A stretch of DNA of 64,000 nucleotides from Crossiella equi (GCF_017876755.1 NZ_JAGIOO010000001.1:4635786-4699785), one strand, 5' to 3'; positions 7,837 through 16,321 are shown, counted from the stretch's first letter. Made by a program: numbers and translations. The notes: generated by a model from the sequence alone, not told the origin.

Positions 7837-9222
7837 ATGACGCGAGCACTTCGCGCCCTGTTGCCATTGCCGCTGGTCGTCGCGGCCGTGGTGACAGCCC
7901 CCGTGGCATCCGCCGCCCCGGAGGCACCGCAGTTCAGCGTGATGACACCGGCCAGCACGGTTGCATCACGCACCGACCGGCGGCCGATGGCCGGTTCGGT
8001 CTACGACTCGGTCTCCGATCAGACGATCGCGACCTGGTCCGGTCAGCACGCCCACAACTACGTCCAGGCCTACAACCACAAGACCAAGGCCTGGACCGCG
8101 CCCAAGCTGATCGCCGAGGGCGAGTCCGACCCGCACAACTACCCGACGATCGTGCAGGCGAACGACGGGCACCTGCTGGTCTTCCAGGGCATGCACAACA
8201 AGTCGCTGCGCCTGACCCGCTCGGCCAAGCCCCGCTCGGTCGAGGGCACCTGGACCCAGACCACCATCCCCGAGGGTGCCGCGGCCAGCTACCCGATGCC
8301 GTTCAAGACCGCGAACGGCACCATCTACGTGTTCTTCCGCGAGACCAGCCAGGAGCTCGACCCGAGCAAGCCCACCGACTTCCGGCCGATGCGCTACGTG
8401 GTCTCCACCGACAACGGGCGCACCTGGCGCAACTCCGAGCAGCTCACCGGGCAGCGCTTCGCCATCGGTTCGACCGACCGGCCGGACAACATGGACGAGA
8501 TCTACATCGGCCAGATGCGGTACGAGCCCGCCTCGCTCGGCAACCGCGAGCGCGTGCACATCGTGTACACGCTGGCCGGTGGCGGCCCCGAGGGCAACAA
8601 GCACGACCGCTACCACCGCAACATCTACTACGCGTGGTTCGACCCGGCCAACCGCCACTTCTACTCCGCTTCCGGCCGCGACCTCGGCACGCAGATCGAC
8701 GACGCGGACCAGGAGCAGCGGCTCAAGATCGTGGAGACGCCGGTGGCCCTGCCCGGTGGCATCAAGTCGCCGGACTACATCCAGCAGGTGGGTGTCACCG
8801 GCGGCAAGCCGTTCACGCTGTGGTTCGAGACGGACAACTCGGGCCTGTGGCACAACAAGGCCGCGGTGTTCGAGAACGGCAAGTGGACGGTGACCGAGGT
8901 GGCCACGGGCTACCGCACGCGTGAGGTGGAGCGCCTGGACGGCGGCACCTGGCGCGTCTACGCCACAAAGGACGGTCAGCCGAACATCCAGACCTTCCTG
9001 CTGCGCAACGGCAAGCAGTGGTCGGCCGAGTCAGTGATCAACACCCCGAAGCCCGTGCAGCGGGTCGAGGTGGTCACCGGTTTCCGCGACCCGGCACGGA
9101 TCCTGGCCACCGGCGCGTCCAGCGACCGGGACGTGAAGGTGGCCGACGGCGACATCTACGTCGCCGGTCTCACCCCGGCCCGGTGCCGCCTGTGGCTGCC
9201 GGTTCTGGGTTGTATCGCCTGA
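7837..9222 (+). CDS. secreted BNR-repeat (sialidase-like propeller) protein
   Basis: A 461-aa secreted protein. Residues 1-30 form a signal peptide ending ASAAPEAP, and the start at 7837 has AGGAGG upstream. The mature part matches BNR-repeat family members: GSVYDSVSDQTIATWSGQH, then PMRYVVSTDNGRTWRNS carrying an Asp-box (SxDxGxTW), and DPHNYPTI. The fold is a beta-propeller like that of glycosyl hydrolases acting on plant or mucin polysaccharide, but catalytic residues are not assigned. The tail ends in CRLWLPVLGCIA. It is probably an extracellular carbohydrate-active or binding protein. Confidence 0.72.
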   Translation: MTRALRALLPLPLVVAAVVTAPVASAAPEAPQFSVMTPASTVASRTDRRPMAGSVYDSVSDQTIATWSGQHAHNYVQAYNHKTKAWTAPKLIAEGESDPHNYPTIVQANDGHLLVFQGMHNKSLRLTRSAKPRSVEGTWTQTTIPEGAAASYPMPFKTANGTIYVFFRETSQELDPSKPTDFRPMRYVVSTDNGRTWRNSEQLTGQRFAIGSTDRPDNMDEIYIGQMRYEPASLGNRERVHIVYTLAGGGPEGNKHDRYHRNIYYAWFDPANRHFYSASGRDLGTQIDDADQEQRLKIVETPVALPGGIKSPDYIQQVGVTGGKPFTLWFETDNSGLWHNKAAVFENGKWTVTEVATGYRTREVERLDGGTWRVYATKDGQPNIQTFLLRNGKQWSAESVINTPKPVQRVEVVTGFRDPARILATGASSDRDVKVADGDIYVAGLTPARCRLWLPVLGCIA

Positions 9223-9238
9223 TTTTCCCGTATCCAGG

Positions 9239-9289
9239 CCAAAAAAAGAGGCCGGGCCGGACCTCCCCCGTTGGGAGGTCCGGCCCGGC
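9239..9289. terminator. strong bidirectional terminator
   Basis: A perfect 17-bp hairpin (arms 9251-9267 and 9273-9289) is flanked on the left by seven A residues. Read on the minus strand this is a hairpin followed by a T tract, so it ends the thioester-protein transcript; it may also end the BNR gene. Confidence 0.85.
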
Positions 9290-9316
9290 CGGTCTACTTC
9301 AGTCCACTAGGGACGA

Positions 9317-10480
9317 TCAGGCGCGCTTCCGGCGGCGCTGCAGAACGACCGCGGCGACGCCGCCACCGACGAGCACGATGCCGATCAGCGACAGGCCGAT
9401 CACGGACGCACCGGTGTTGGCGAGACCACCGGTGTTCTTCACCGGGGGCACCGGGCTGGTCGTGGTGGCCGGGACCTCGGAAGTCGTGGTCGGCGTCGCG
9501 GAGGACGTCGTCGGCTTCGGGGAGGTGGTGGTGGGCTTGGTGGTCGGCGGCTGCGCCTTCCAGTCCACCTTGGCCTCAGCGGAGAGCTTGGCGTTGGTCG
9601 CCTGCGCCAGGATCAGCGTCTGCGACGGGCGGCCGTCGTTGGCCACGAACAGGCGGCCCTTGTCGATCTTGGCGGTGGCCTCCAGCTTGAAGCTGGCCTT
9701 GCCCGCCGCGGCCTCGGCCGGGACGTCGACCCAGATCTCCTGGCCCGCGGTGGCCTCGGTCAGCTCCTTGCCGTCCTTGCCGACGACCTTCACACCCGAG
9801 GGCGCGGTGGCCTTCAGGGCGATCTTGCTCGCGGTGGACTTCACGGTGAACGGGCCGATCTTGCTGCCCGCGGCACCGGAGAGCTGCTCCGGGGTGAGCT
9901 CCAGCGACGGCGCGGGCTGGTTCTTCATGCCCACGTTCTTGTCGCCGGTCAGGTAGGCGTACAGGGCCTTCACGTCGGGGAGGTTCTCGTTCCCGAGGGC
10001 GGCCTTGTTGCTGAAGTGCCAGATCGCGGCCTGGGTGCCCGCGATGGCCTCCTTGCTGTCCAGGCCGACGCCGACGACCTTGCTCAGCTCCTCGGTGTTC
10101 ACCGAGGGGTAGGAGTGGTGCAGGATCCAGTTGACCTTGTCCGGGTTGGACTTGAACTCGGACTTGTTGTCGTGGCCCTTGCGGTCGGCTCCGGGGTACT
10201 TCTCCCACGGCGCCTCGATCATCTTGGCGTCGGGGCGCACGCCCACGGTCAGCTCGACGCAGTAGGTCTTGAGCGCGGTGCCGTCGGACATGCGGAGCCC
10301 GATGAGCAGCGTGGGGATCGACTGGCCGTCGGCGAGGCGGATGTGGATCGCGTTCTCGTTGGCCGTCGGGTCGACGCGGGCCGTCGTCTGCGCGAAGGCA
10401 GGCAGTGCGGCGGTGAGCGAAATCGCGGTCGCAGTGAGGAGCACCGCGCCAAGGCGCGCGGTGCGCAACCGGGATGCCAT
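9317..10480 (-). CDS. sortase-anchored thioester (TQXA) domain surface protein
   Basis: A 387-aa wall-anchored protein. A signal peptide is cleaved after AFA (residue 30). The thioester domain has C74 in TYCVELT and Q150 in AGTQAAIW, the pair that forms an internal Cys-Gln thioester able to bond covalently to target amines. A second Ig-like module is followed by a Pro/Thr/Ser stalk at about 305-350. Then come LANTG (353-357), one membrane helix and RRRKRA. The LAxTG form fits class E sortases of actinomycetes. GGAAGGAGAGTT precedes the ATG at 10480. It probably has a role in surface adhesion. Confidence 0.88.
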   Translation of the reverse strand: MASRLRTARLGAVLLTATAISLTAALPAFAQTTARVDPTANENAIHIRLADGQSIPTLLIGLRMSDGTALKTYCVELTVGVRPDAKMIEAPWEKYPGADRKGHDNKSEFKSNPDKVNWILHHSYPSVNTEELSKVVGVGLDSKEAIAGTQAAIWHFSNKAALGNENLPDVKALYAYLTGDKNVGMKNQPAPSLELTPEQLSGAAGSKIGPFTVKSTASKIALKATAPSGVKVVGKDGKELTEATAGQEIWVDVPAEAAAGKASFKLEATAKIDKGRLFVANDGRPSQTLILAQATNAKLSAEAKVDWKAQPPTTKPTTTSPKPTTSSATPTTTSEVPATTTSPVPPVKNTGGLANTGASVIGLSLIGIVLVGGGVAAVVLQRRRKRA

Positions 10481-10901
10481 AACTCTCCTTCCCGCTGGAG
10501 GCGGGGAAACCCACAGAACGGGTTGGGCGGATACGAAGTTCCAGCGCTGGTACTCACCCGGACGGCGCCGCAACGGGGCAGGATCGGGGCGAGAACGCAG
10601 CGGACAGTACAGCCGGGTCCGGGGTGATCAACCCCGGGGTGGGTACACAAGCCCTTACCGAGCGCAATGGGAAATTAGGCCGTTCAGCCTAATTCAATCG
10701 TCCGGTGAACCCCTCTAGCACACCCACTTGACCTCGCCTTATGGGTACGCGTTACAGCTGAACCCAAGAAAGTCGGCTACTATGGGAAACATAGTGTCCC
10801 GTTGAGTCCCAAACTTCGCCTAGAAGGGCGTTGTGACTCCGGAATGCTTCCGTGATCCCCGCGTTATCAAATCCGACCGCGTGGTGCCCGGAACATGACT
10901 G
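10481..10901. other. non-coding interval with palindromes and promoter-like boxes
   Basis: No gene is supported here. Features seen: CCAGCGCTGG at 10543-10552 (approximate) upstream of the thioester gene; a perfect AATTAGGC-cgttca-GCCTAATT hairpin at 10673-10694; a TTGACC box near 10738; a TACTAT box near 10772 followed by CTATG-ggaaa-CATAG; and a bulged hairpin around CGCC/GGCG flanked by GAGTC/GACTC near 10804-10838. These could serve a small plus-strand RNA or the thioester gene's own promoter. Confidence 0.35.
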
Positions 10902-10931
10902 GGGCCCACCCCGCCGGAGCGGGATGGGCCC
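10902..10931 (-). terminator. terminator of the cold-shock gene
   Basis: A 13-bp hairpin with one mismatch (arms 10902-10914 and 10919-10931) lies 47 bases after the csp stop codon on the minus strand. Confidence 0.6.
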
Positions 10932-10977
10932 TAGTCAACGCCGTGCGGCACTCAGGTCCGCGGCAGCGAAGTCCGCC

Positions 10978-11181
10978 TTAGCGAACGAAGACCTTGTCGG
11001 CCTGCGGGCCCTTCGGGCCCTGGACGACCTCGAACTCGACAGCCTGGTTCTCCTCCAGGGTGCGGTACCCGTTGCCCTGGATGGCACTGAAGTGAACGAA
11101 GACGTCAGGCCCGTTCTCCTGGGCGATGAAGCCGAAGCCCTTCTCAGCGTTGAACCACTTCACCGTGCCGGTGGTAGCCAT
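10978..11181 (-). CDS. cspA: cold-shock protein
   Basis: A 67-aa single-stranded nucleic-acid-binding protein of the CspA family. RNP1 is KGFGFI and RNP2 is VFVHF, both complete; the ending [11 protein letters not shown] is usual for actinobacterial Csp. It acts as an RNA chaperone in the cytoplasm. The ATG at 11181 gives the exact family length and has GGGAGAGAAGTAC upstream. The leader region back to the tRNA terminator is over 190 bp, fitting the long 5' leaders of this family, and contains the dyad at 11351-11366. Confidence 0.95.
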   Translation of the reverse strand: MATTGTVKWFNAEKGFGFIAQENGPDVFVHFSAIQGNGYRTLEENQAVEFEVVQGPKGPQADKVFVR

Positions 11182-11350
11182 GTACTTCTCTCCCTGATTA
11201 CAGCCTTGACCTGCACCTCGCAGGCCAGCAGTAGGTCGCGAGCAGACTGGTGCGATGGGGAGAGGCGAAGGACCCTCCGAACGCGCAAGCCCGCCGGTCA
11301 AAATTCCTGCGGGCGCTTCACAACGTTCGAGGAAAAGATGACTGCATCCA

Positions 11351-11366
11351 ACTGTCAGATGACAGT
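11351..11366. promoter_or_regulatory. ACTGTCA-GA-TGACAGT dyad upstream of csp
   Basis: A perfect 7-bp inverted repeat with a 2-bp centre lies about 170 bp upstream of the csp start and just beyond the tRNA-Arg terminator. Its size suits a dimeric regulator or a transcript hairpin. No regulator is assigned. Confidence 0.35.
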
Positions 11367-11378
11367 CTACCACAAAGC

Positions 11379-11410
11379 AAAGAGCGGCCGACAGGGGTCG
11401 GCCGCTCTTT
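11379..11410 (-). terminator. terminator of the tRNA-Arg transcript
   Basis: A perfect 13-bp hairpin (arms 11379-11391 and 11398-11410) with A-rich flanks lies just downstream of tRNA-Arg on the minus strand. Confidence 0.7.
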
Positions 11411-11413
11411 GGC

Positions 11414-11489
11414 TGGCGCGCTCGACAGGATTCGAACCTGTAACCTCTTGATCCGTAGTCAAGTGCTCTATCCGTTGAGCTACGAGCGC
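11414..11489 (-). tRNA. tRNA-Arg(ACG)
   Basis: A 76-nt tRNA with acceptor GCGCTCG/CGAGCGC and an encoded CCA. The anticodon loop CTACGGA gives ACG. The wobble A34 is the target of TadA, whose gene is at 1080-1556. Confidence 0.96.
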
Positions 11490-11535
11490 ATCGTTTTTCA
11501 GTTGTGAGCGTAGCATATCCTATCGCTACCCTCTG

Positions 11536-11626
11536 CGGAGGCTCCGGGATTTGAACCCGGGAGGGGGTTGAAGCCCCCAACCGCATTAGCAGTGCGGCGC
11601 CATAGACCAGACTAGGCGAAGCCTCC
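11536..11626 (-). tRNA. tRNA-Ser(GCU)
   Basis: A 91-nt serine tRNA with acceptor GGAGGCT/AGCCTCC, a long variable arm (GGGGG-cttcaa-CCCCC type) and an anticodon loop CTGCTAA giving GCT. It lies 46 bases upstream of tRNA-Arg on the same strand, so the two are probably co-transcribed. Confidence 0.95.
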
Positions 11627-11752
11627 CGGGGCCTTGTGGGGCCGCCGGATCAGTACTTTACACACCCCGCCGCGATCCTCCAAAACGGGGGGTCCGCACG
11701 GGCTGGAGCAGGGCTTTTGTGCTCCCTGCCCCAGCTGTCCACCGCGGTAACC

Positions 11753-11785
11753 AAGATCGCGGCCGACCCGTCCGGCCGCGATCTT
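11753..11785 (-). terminator. terminator of acetoacetyl-CoA synthetase gene
   Basis: A perfect 13-bp hairpin (AAGATCGCGGCCG, arms 11753-11765 and 11773-11785) lies about 125 bases after the stop of the minus-strand gene. Nothing else is seen in 11627-11910. Confidence 0.65.
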
Positions 11786-11910
11786 CCCCTGGCCCGGCGA
11801 GTCCCACGTCCGACCGGGCACGGGCAGACGGTTCCACCCGGCGCACGGCGTCCGCAACACTCGATCGGATGACAATTCGGCAGGACCGTTACCGAAACGG
11901 TCCGCGCACG

Positions 11911-13920
11911 TCAGGCCCCGGTTTTGTCCGGCCGCGCGGCGGCCAGCTCCTCGAACGGGCGGAGCGCCTCGGGGTTGCTCAGGGCGTCCCGGCTGACCGC
12001 CCGGTCGGGTGCCACCCCGGCCAGGATCTTCTTGACCGGGACCTCGCACTTCTTGCCGTTGAGCGTGCGCGGCACGTCGGTGATCACCAGGAACCGGTTG
12101 GGCACGTGCCGGGGCGAGAGTGCCCCGCGCAGCTCGGCCCGCAGCCTCGGCTCGACCTCGGCCAGCTCGGCGCCCGGGGCCAGGACCAGGAAGCACAGCA
12201 GCTCACCGTCGGTCTGACCAGCGCCGGAGGTGTCGATGACCAGCGAGTCCCGCACCTCCGGGAAGCCCTCGACCACCCGGTAGAACTCGCTGGTGCCCAT
12301 GCGCACGCCGCCCCGGTTGAGAGTTGAGTCACTCCGTCCGTAGATGACGCAGGAACCCCGGGGTGTGATCTTGATCCAATCCCCGTGCCGCCAGATGCCG
12401 GGGTAGGTCTCGAAGTAGGCCTCGCGCAGCCGTGAGCCGTCGCCGTCGTGCCAGAAGAAGACCGGCATGGACGGCATCGGCCGGGTGATCACCAGCTCGC
12501 CGACCTCGTCCACCACCGGCTTGCCGTCCTCGTCGAAGGCGGCCACCGCGGCGCCGAGCTGGCGGCAGGAGATCTCGCCCTTCCACACCGGCACGTCCGG
12601 CGCGGCGCCGACGAAGGCGGTGCACAGGTCCGAGCCGCCGGAGACGCTGGCGATCTGGACGTGCTCGCCCACGTGCTCGGCGAGCCAGGAGAAGCCCTCA
12701 GGGCTCAGCGGGGCGCCGGTGGACCCGATCACCTTCAGGGCGGTCAGGTCGTGGTCCCTGGCCGGGCTGAGGCCCTCCTTGAGGCAGGACTGGACGTACG
12801 GCGCCGAGGTGCCGAAGTAAGTGATCTTCAACTCGGCCGCGAGCCGCCACAGCGCGGACAGGTCGGGGTGGCCGGGGCTGCCGTCGTAGAGCACCACCGT
12901 GCTGCCCACGAGCAGGCCGGAGATGAGGTAGTTCCACATCATCCAGCCGGTGGTGGTGAACCACAGGAACCGGTCGCCGGGCCCGAGGTCGGCGTGCAGC
13001 GCCAGGACCTTCAGGTGCTCCAGCACGATGCCGCCGTGGCCGTGCACGATGCCCTTGGGCAGGCCCGTGGTGCCGGAGGAGTAGAGCACCCAGAGCGGGT
13101 GGTCGAAGGGCACCGGGTCGAAGCCGGGCACCGCGTCGGCGTGCTCGGCCAGCAGCCCCGCCCAGTCGCGGGTGTCCGGGAGCGTGGCGCCGTTGGCGAG
13201 GTAGTCCACCAGCACGGTGGCGCGCAGGCTCGGGATCTCCCCGCGCAGGCGGTCCACCACGGGCCGGGTGTCGAAGGACCGTCCGTTGTAGACGTAGCCG
13301 TTGACCGCGATCAGCACGGTCGGCTCGATCTGGGTGAAGCGGTCGGAGATCGCGCGGGCGCCGAAGTCCGGCGAGCACGAGGACCAGATGGCACCGAGGC
13401 TGGCCGTGGCCAGGAAGGCGACGAGGGTGTCCGGGGAGTTGGGCACCAGCGCGGCCACGCGGTCGCCCCGGCCCACACCGAGCCCGGCGAGCGCGGCGCG
13501 GGCGGCGGCCACCTTCGCGCGCAGCTGCCCGTGGGTCAGCGACTCGCGCAGGCCGTCCTCGCGCACGAACTCCACGGCCGGGTCGTGCTCGCCCTTGCCC
13601 GGTCCGGGGCGCAGGGCGTGCTCGGCGTAGTTGAGCGTGGCGCCCGGGAACCACTCGGCGCCGGGCATGGTGTCCTGGCCGAGCACGGCGCGGGGCCGCT
13701 CGTGGAAGGTGAGGTCCAGGAACTGCGCCAGCGCGCCCCAGAAGGCCGGCAGGTCCGTGGTGGACCACTCCCACAGGGAGCCGTAGTCGGGGAAGTCCAG
13801 CCCGTGCTGCGTGCGCAGCCAGCCGCGGAAGGCGGCCAGCCGGGTGGCGGCGACCCGCCCGGGCTCGGGCTGCCACAGCAGTTCCGGCACTCCGGCGCCG
13901 TTGCCAGGAATGGTGTCCAT
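11911..13920 (-). CDS. acetoacetate-CoA ligase (acetoacetyl-CoA synthetase)
   Basis: A 669-aa ANL-superfamily adenylate-forming enzyme that activates acetoacetate. The N-terminal cap begins LLWQPEPGRV and includes FPDYGSLWEWS. The AMP-binding P-loop is LYSSGTTGLPKGIVH, followed by YFGTSAPYVQSC, the STGAPL motif and WRHGDWIK. A near-C-terminal lysine lies in LNGKKCEVPVKK. Length matches the AacS family (about 650 aa), which is longer than acyl-CoA ligases. The ATG at 13920 is chosen to match the family; the longer open frame upstream is not supported. It could let the cell use ketone bodies or polyester breakdown products. Confidence 0.9.
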   Translation of the reverse strand: MDTIPGNGAGVPELLWQPEPGRVAATRLAAFRGWLRTQHGLDFPDYGSLWEWSTTDLPAFWGALAQFLDLTFHERPRAVLGQDTMPGAEWFPGATLNYAEHALRPGPGKGEHDPAVEFVREDGLRESLTHGQLRAKVAAARAALAGLGVGRGDRVAALVPNSPDTLVAFLATASLGAIWSSCSPDFGARAISDRFTQIEPTVLIAVNGYVYNGRSFDTRPVVDRLRGEIPSLRATVLVDYLANGATLPDTRDWAGLLAEHADAVPGFDPVPFDHPLWVLYSSGTTGLPKGIVHGHGGIVLEHLKVLALHADLGPGDRFLWFTTTGWMMWNYLISGLLVGSTVVLYDGSPGHPDLSALWRLAAELKITYFGTSAPYVQSCLKEGLSPARDHDLTALKVIGSTGAPLSPEGFSWLAEHVGEHVQIASVSGGSDLCTAFVGAAPDVPVWKGEISCRQLGAAVAAFDEDGKPVVDEVGELVITRPMPSMPVFFWHDGDGSRLREAYFETYPGIWRHGDWIKITPRGSCVIYGRSDSTLNRGGVRMGTSEFYRVVEGFPEVRDSLVIDTSGAGQTDGELLCFLVLAPGAELAEVEPRLRAELRGALSPRHVPNRFLVITDVPRTLNGKKCEVPVKKILAGVAPDRAVSRDALSNPEALRPFEELAAARPDKTGA

Positions 13921-14054
13921 GCCTGACTTCCTAGCCGATCGCCGCCGGTGGGACCAGATTCCGGCCAGGTGGCGTGAGCAGCGTCCCAGACGCCGAACGA
14001 CCCCGTGCCGCGGTTGCGGGCCGGGGTCGAAGGGCTGCGCGGTGGGACGGGCTG

Positions 14055-14345
14055 TCAGCCCCAGCGCTTGACGTTGCGCGCCTCGGCGTCCTGGTAGTTC
14101 TGGTTGGCGCTCTCCAGCGCGCGGCCGATCTGGCCGAGCACGCTCTTCAGGTCCTCGTAGGAGGTGTCCCAGCGGGCCTGGTGGCCCTGCCACGCCTCGG
14201 CCGCCTTGCCGGTCCAGGTGGCCGCGGTGGGCGCGAGGCCGGCCTTCAGGTCGCCGAGGAGTCGCTCGAGCTCCTTGGAGGTGTTGCGCACCTTCTCCGC
14301 GGTGTTGCCCAGCTGCTCGAAGCTGACTTCGATTTCGCCACTCAT
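14055..14345 (-). CDS. WXG100 protein (ESAT-6-like)
   Basis: A 96-aa helical hairpin protein with the WXG turn at W44-T-G46 (TWTGKA) and a C-terminal YQDAE matching the YxxxD/E signal of type VII secretion. It begins MSGEIEVSFEQLGNTAEKV. It pairs with the WXG100 gene 25 bases upstream, as CFP-10/ESAT-6 do, and the two probably form a heterodimer exported by an ESX machine encoded elsewhere. No other ESX component lies in the window. The start at 14345 agrees with the family length. Confidence 0.9.
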   Translation of the reverse strand: MSGEIEVSFEQLGNTAEKVRNTSKELERLLGDLKAGLAPTAATWTGKAAEAWQGHQARWDTSYEDLKSVLGQIGRALESANQNYQDAEARNVKRWG

Positions 14346-14370
14346 GTCTGCTCTTCCCCGTTCCCCGCGC

Positions 14371-14676
14371 TCAGCCCAGCTCGTTCTGGATCTTGCTCAT
14401 GCCCGAGGACGTCTGCTCCTCCTGCTGGGCGTAGCCCTTGTGCATGTTGTCCAGGTTGGACGCAATGTCGTTCAGAGCCAGGTTCAGCTTGAGGGCGTCT
14501 CGGTCCCACTGCTCCATGAGTGCGTCGAATGCCCTGGACGCGTCGCCACGCCAGAACGACTTCACGTCGTTGACCGCCTGCCGAAGCATGCGCAGCTGGT
14601 GGTCGACGTCACCGTTGACCTTGCGGACGTCGCCTGCAGCGCGCCGCATCTCCTCCAGTGAAGCGCCGTAACTCAT
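14371..14676 (-). CDS. WXG100 protein, partner of the downstream WXG100
   Basis: A 101-aa WXG100 protein with W42-R-G44 (SFWRGDA) and YAQQEE near the C-terminus as a possible YxxxD/E export signal. It begins MSYGASLEEMRRAAGD. The ATG at 14676 follows GGGGAGAGC; the frame is open upstream to 14742, but that part is non-coding in appearance. It is followed after 25 bases by the second WXG100 gene, and the pair forms its own small operon. The role is unknown; such orphan pairs are exported by a housekeeping ESX system. Confidence 0.9.
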   Translation of the reverse strand: MSYGASLEEMRRAAGDVRKVNGDVDHQLRMLRQAVNDVKSFWRGDASRAFDALMEQWDRDALKLNLALNDIASNLDNMHKGYAQQEEQTSSGMSKIQNELG

Positions 14677-14849
14677 GTGCGCTCTCCCCTTACGACCGAT
14701 CAGTGGTTGCGGGAGCCCCTCGGAGTGGGAACCCGCCGACATGGTGTCAGACGCACTGGGGGCCCTGTGCGGTTCCCGGGAAATTCGTCACCCGGAAAAA
14801 CCAGTGTTCACACAGGGTGAGGACGATGCGGAGCGGTGACGCGGGGGCC

Positions 14850-15554
14850 TCAGCGGAGGTGCGCGTCGAACCAGTTGAGGGTGCGCTGCCACGCGTCCTG
14901 CGCGGCCGCGTGGTCCTCGGGGTCGGCATCCACCGGGCCGGGGTAGCGGACCACGTCGGTGGCCACCGGGGCGGCGGCCGCGGCATCGCGCAGCTTGGCC
15001 ACGTCCTCGGCCGGGATGGTGGCGATCTGCTCGCTGTAGATGCCCAGCCACGGGCAGGTGAGCTCGGGCGCGACCTCGACGAGCGAGGGCAGGCCGCTGG
15101 ACAGCGGTGCGGTGATGCCGCCCCCGCCGATGGTGACGGCCGCGCCGAGCGTGCGGCTGGCGGCGACCACGAGCGCGACCGAGCCGCCGAGGCCGAAGCC
15201 GACGATGCCGAGGCGGTCGGACTCGACCCCGCGCTGGGCCAGCCAGGAGAAGGCGGCGTCGGTGTCGGCGAGCACCGAGTCGCCGGACAGGCGGCTGACC
15301 TTGTCCGCCACGCGCGAGTCGTCGTCGGAGTCGATCTGCTCGTCCTCGCCGTCGCGGTGGTAGAGGTGCGGCGCGATGGTGAGCCAGCCCTCCTCGGCGA
15401 GGCTGGTGGCCAGCCCGCGCACCGCGTCGGTGACGCCCCTGGCCTCGTGCAACAGGACCAGGCCACCCCGGACCACCCCGTCCGGCTCGGCAACCGTGCA
15501 GCGGAGGGCGCTGCCGTCGGTGAGCAGGAGTGTCTCGGTGCGGGTCTGCGTCAT
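14850..15554 (-). CDS. dienelactone-hydrolase-fold protein lacking catalytic residues
   Basis: A 234-aa alpha/beta-hydrolase of the dienelactone hydrolase family by overall pattern: VLLHEARGVTDAVRGLA, RLGIVGFGLGGSVAL and a C-terminal AAAQDAWQRTLNWFDAHL. At the nucleophile elbow the family has G-x-C-x-G-G; here it reads G-F-G-L-G-G, with glycine in place of cysteine. The family's histidine segment (YPGAxHxF) reads YPGPVDAD, without histidine. The protein is therefore probably not a canonical hydrolase. The ATG at 15554 is preferred over an upstream TTG. It is a single gene divergent from the lipoprotein. Confidence 0.75.
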   Translation of the reverse strand: MTQTRTETLLLTDGSALRCTVAEPDGVVRGGLVLLHEARGVTDAVRGLATSLAEEGWLTIAPHLYHRDGEDEQIDSDDDSRVADKVSRLSGDSVLADTDAAFSWLAQRGVESDRLGIVGFGLGGSVALVVAASRTLGAAVTIGGGGITAPLSSGLPSLVEVAPELTCPWLGIYSEQIATIPAEDVAKLRDAAAAAPVATDVVRYPGPVDADPEDHAAAQDAWQRTLNWFDAHLR

Positions 15555-15710
15555 GGCCTCAGCCAACCACGCGAGGGTGAACGGAAGTCAACGTGAGCAT
15601 CCCGACGGAGAAGTCGCGGAATTGCCCGTTTAGCGCGCAAGCGCAGGCAACTCCCGCCGGGACGCCGGTGTCGGAAGCGGTGACGGGTTCACGACCTCCT
15701 GGGGGAGAAC

Positions 15711-16277
15711 ATGCTCGTGCGCGTGTGCGCGGTGGCCGCCCTGCTGCTGTTCAGCCTCGGCGCCTGTTCGGTGCGGTTCCACACCAGCTCCGGCACCGTC
15801 TCGGCCAGTTCCCCGCTCCCGGCGCAGACCGCCTGGCTGGGCAAGGCCTGCGGGCTCCGGCTGGCCGCGCTGGAGGAGGGCAGGCGGTTGCGGGCCGGGA
15901 TCGACCCCAACGCGGTCCCGGAGGAGCAGCGCGCGCAGGCGGCGCGGTTCTTCCGGGCGCAGGGCAAGGTCAACGAGGACCTGGGCAAGGCGCTGGGCGG
16001 GCTGACCGGGCCGGAGCCGCCGGGCGCGCGGGCCTACCGGGACCTGGTTGTCGCCCGGGTGCGGGACATCGCCGAGGACTCGACGGCCGCGGCCGCCTAC
16101 CTGGACGGGACGGTGGCCCGCACGGCGGAGGAGCTGGCCGCGGCGAAGGAGGAGGCCAACCGGCTGGCCACGAGACGGGAGGCCGAGCACGGGCGGCGGT
16201 CCCGGGAGCTGGCCCTGCCACCGGAGTTCACCAGGGCGTACGAGGCCGTGCCGGAGTGCGGGCGGCTGTCGCGGTGA
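15711..16277 (+). CDS. small helical lipoprotein
   Basis: A 188-aa lipoprotein with a signal peptide ending in the lipobox LGAC (cysteine about residue 19) and GGGGGAG upstream of the ATG. The mature part is predicted helical and charged, with many Ala/Glu/Arg heptads (GTVARTAEELAAAKEEANRLA), suggesting a coiled coil on the outer face of the membrane. A single cysteine near the C-terminus lies in PECGRL. No family is recognised. It lies just upstream of the candidate toxin-antitoxin pair, separated by a promoter. Confidence 0.65.
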   Translation: MLVRVCAVAALLLFSLGACSVRFHTSSGTVSASSPLPAQTAWLGKACGLRLAALEEGRRLRAGIDPNAVPEEQRAQAARFFRAQGKVNEDLGKALGGLTGPEPPGARAYRDLVVARVRDIAEDSTAAAAYLDGTVARTAEELAAAKEEANRLATRREAEHGRRSRELALPPEFTRAYEAVPECGRLSR

Positions 16278-16292
16278 GGGCTCGCGGGCGAC

Positions 16293-16321
16293 TTGACAAG
16301 TAATGGAAAAGGGGGCAAAAC
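16293..16321 (+). promoter_or_regulatory. promoter of the candidate toxin-antitoxin pair
   Basis: A perfect -35 box TTGACA at 16293-16298 sits at the start of an A-rich stretch that is unusual for this region. The matching -10 (CAAAAC at 16316) is poor. The ATG of the HTH gene follows at 16348, with CTGAGAGGAG as its ribosome-binding site. Confidence 0.45.
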
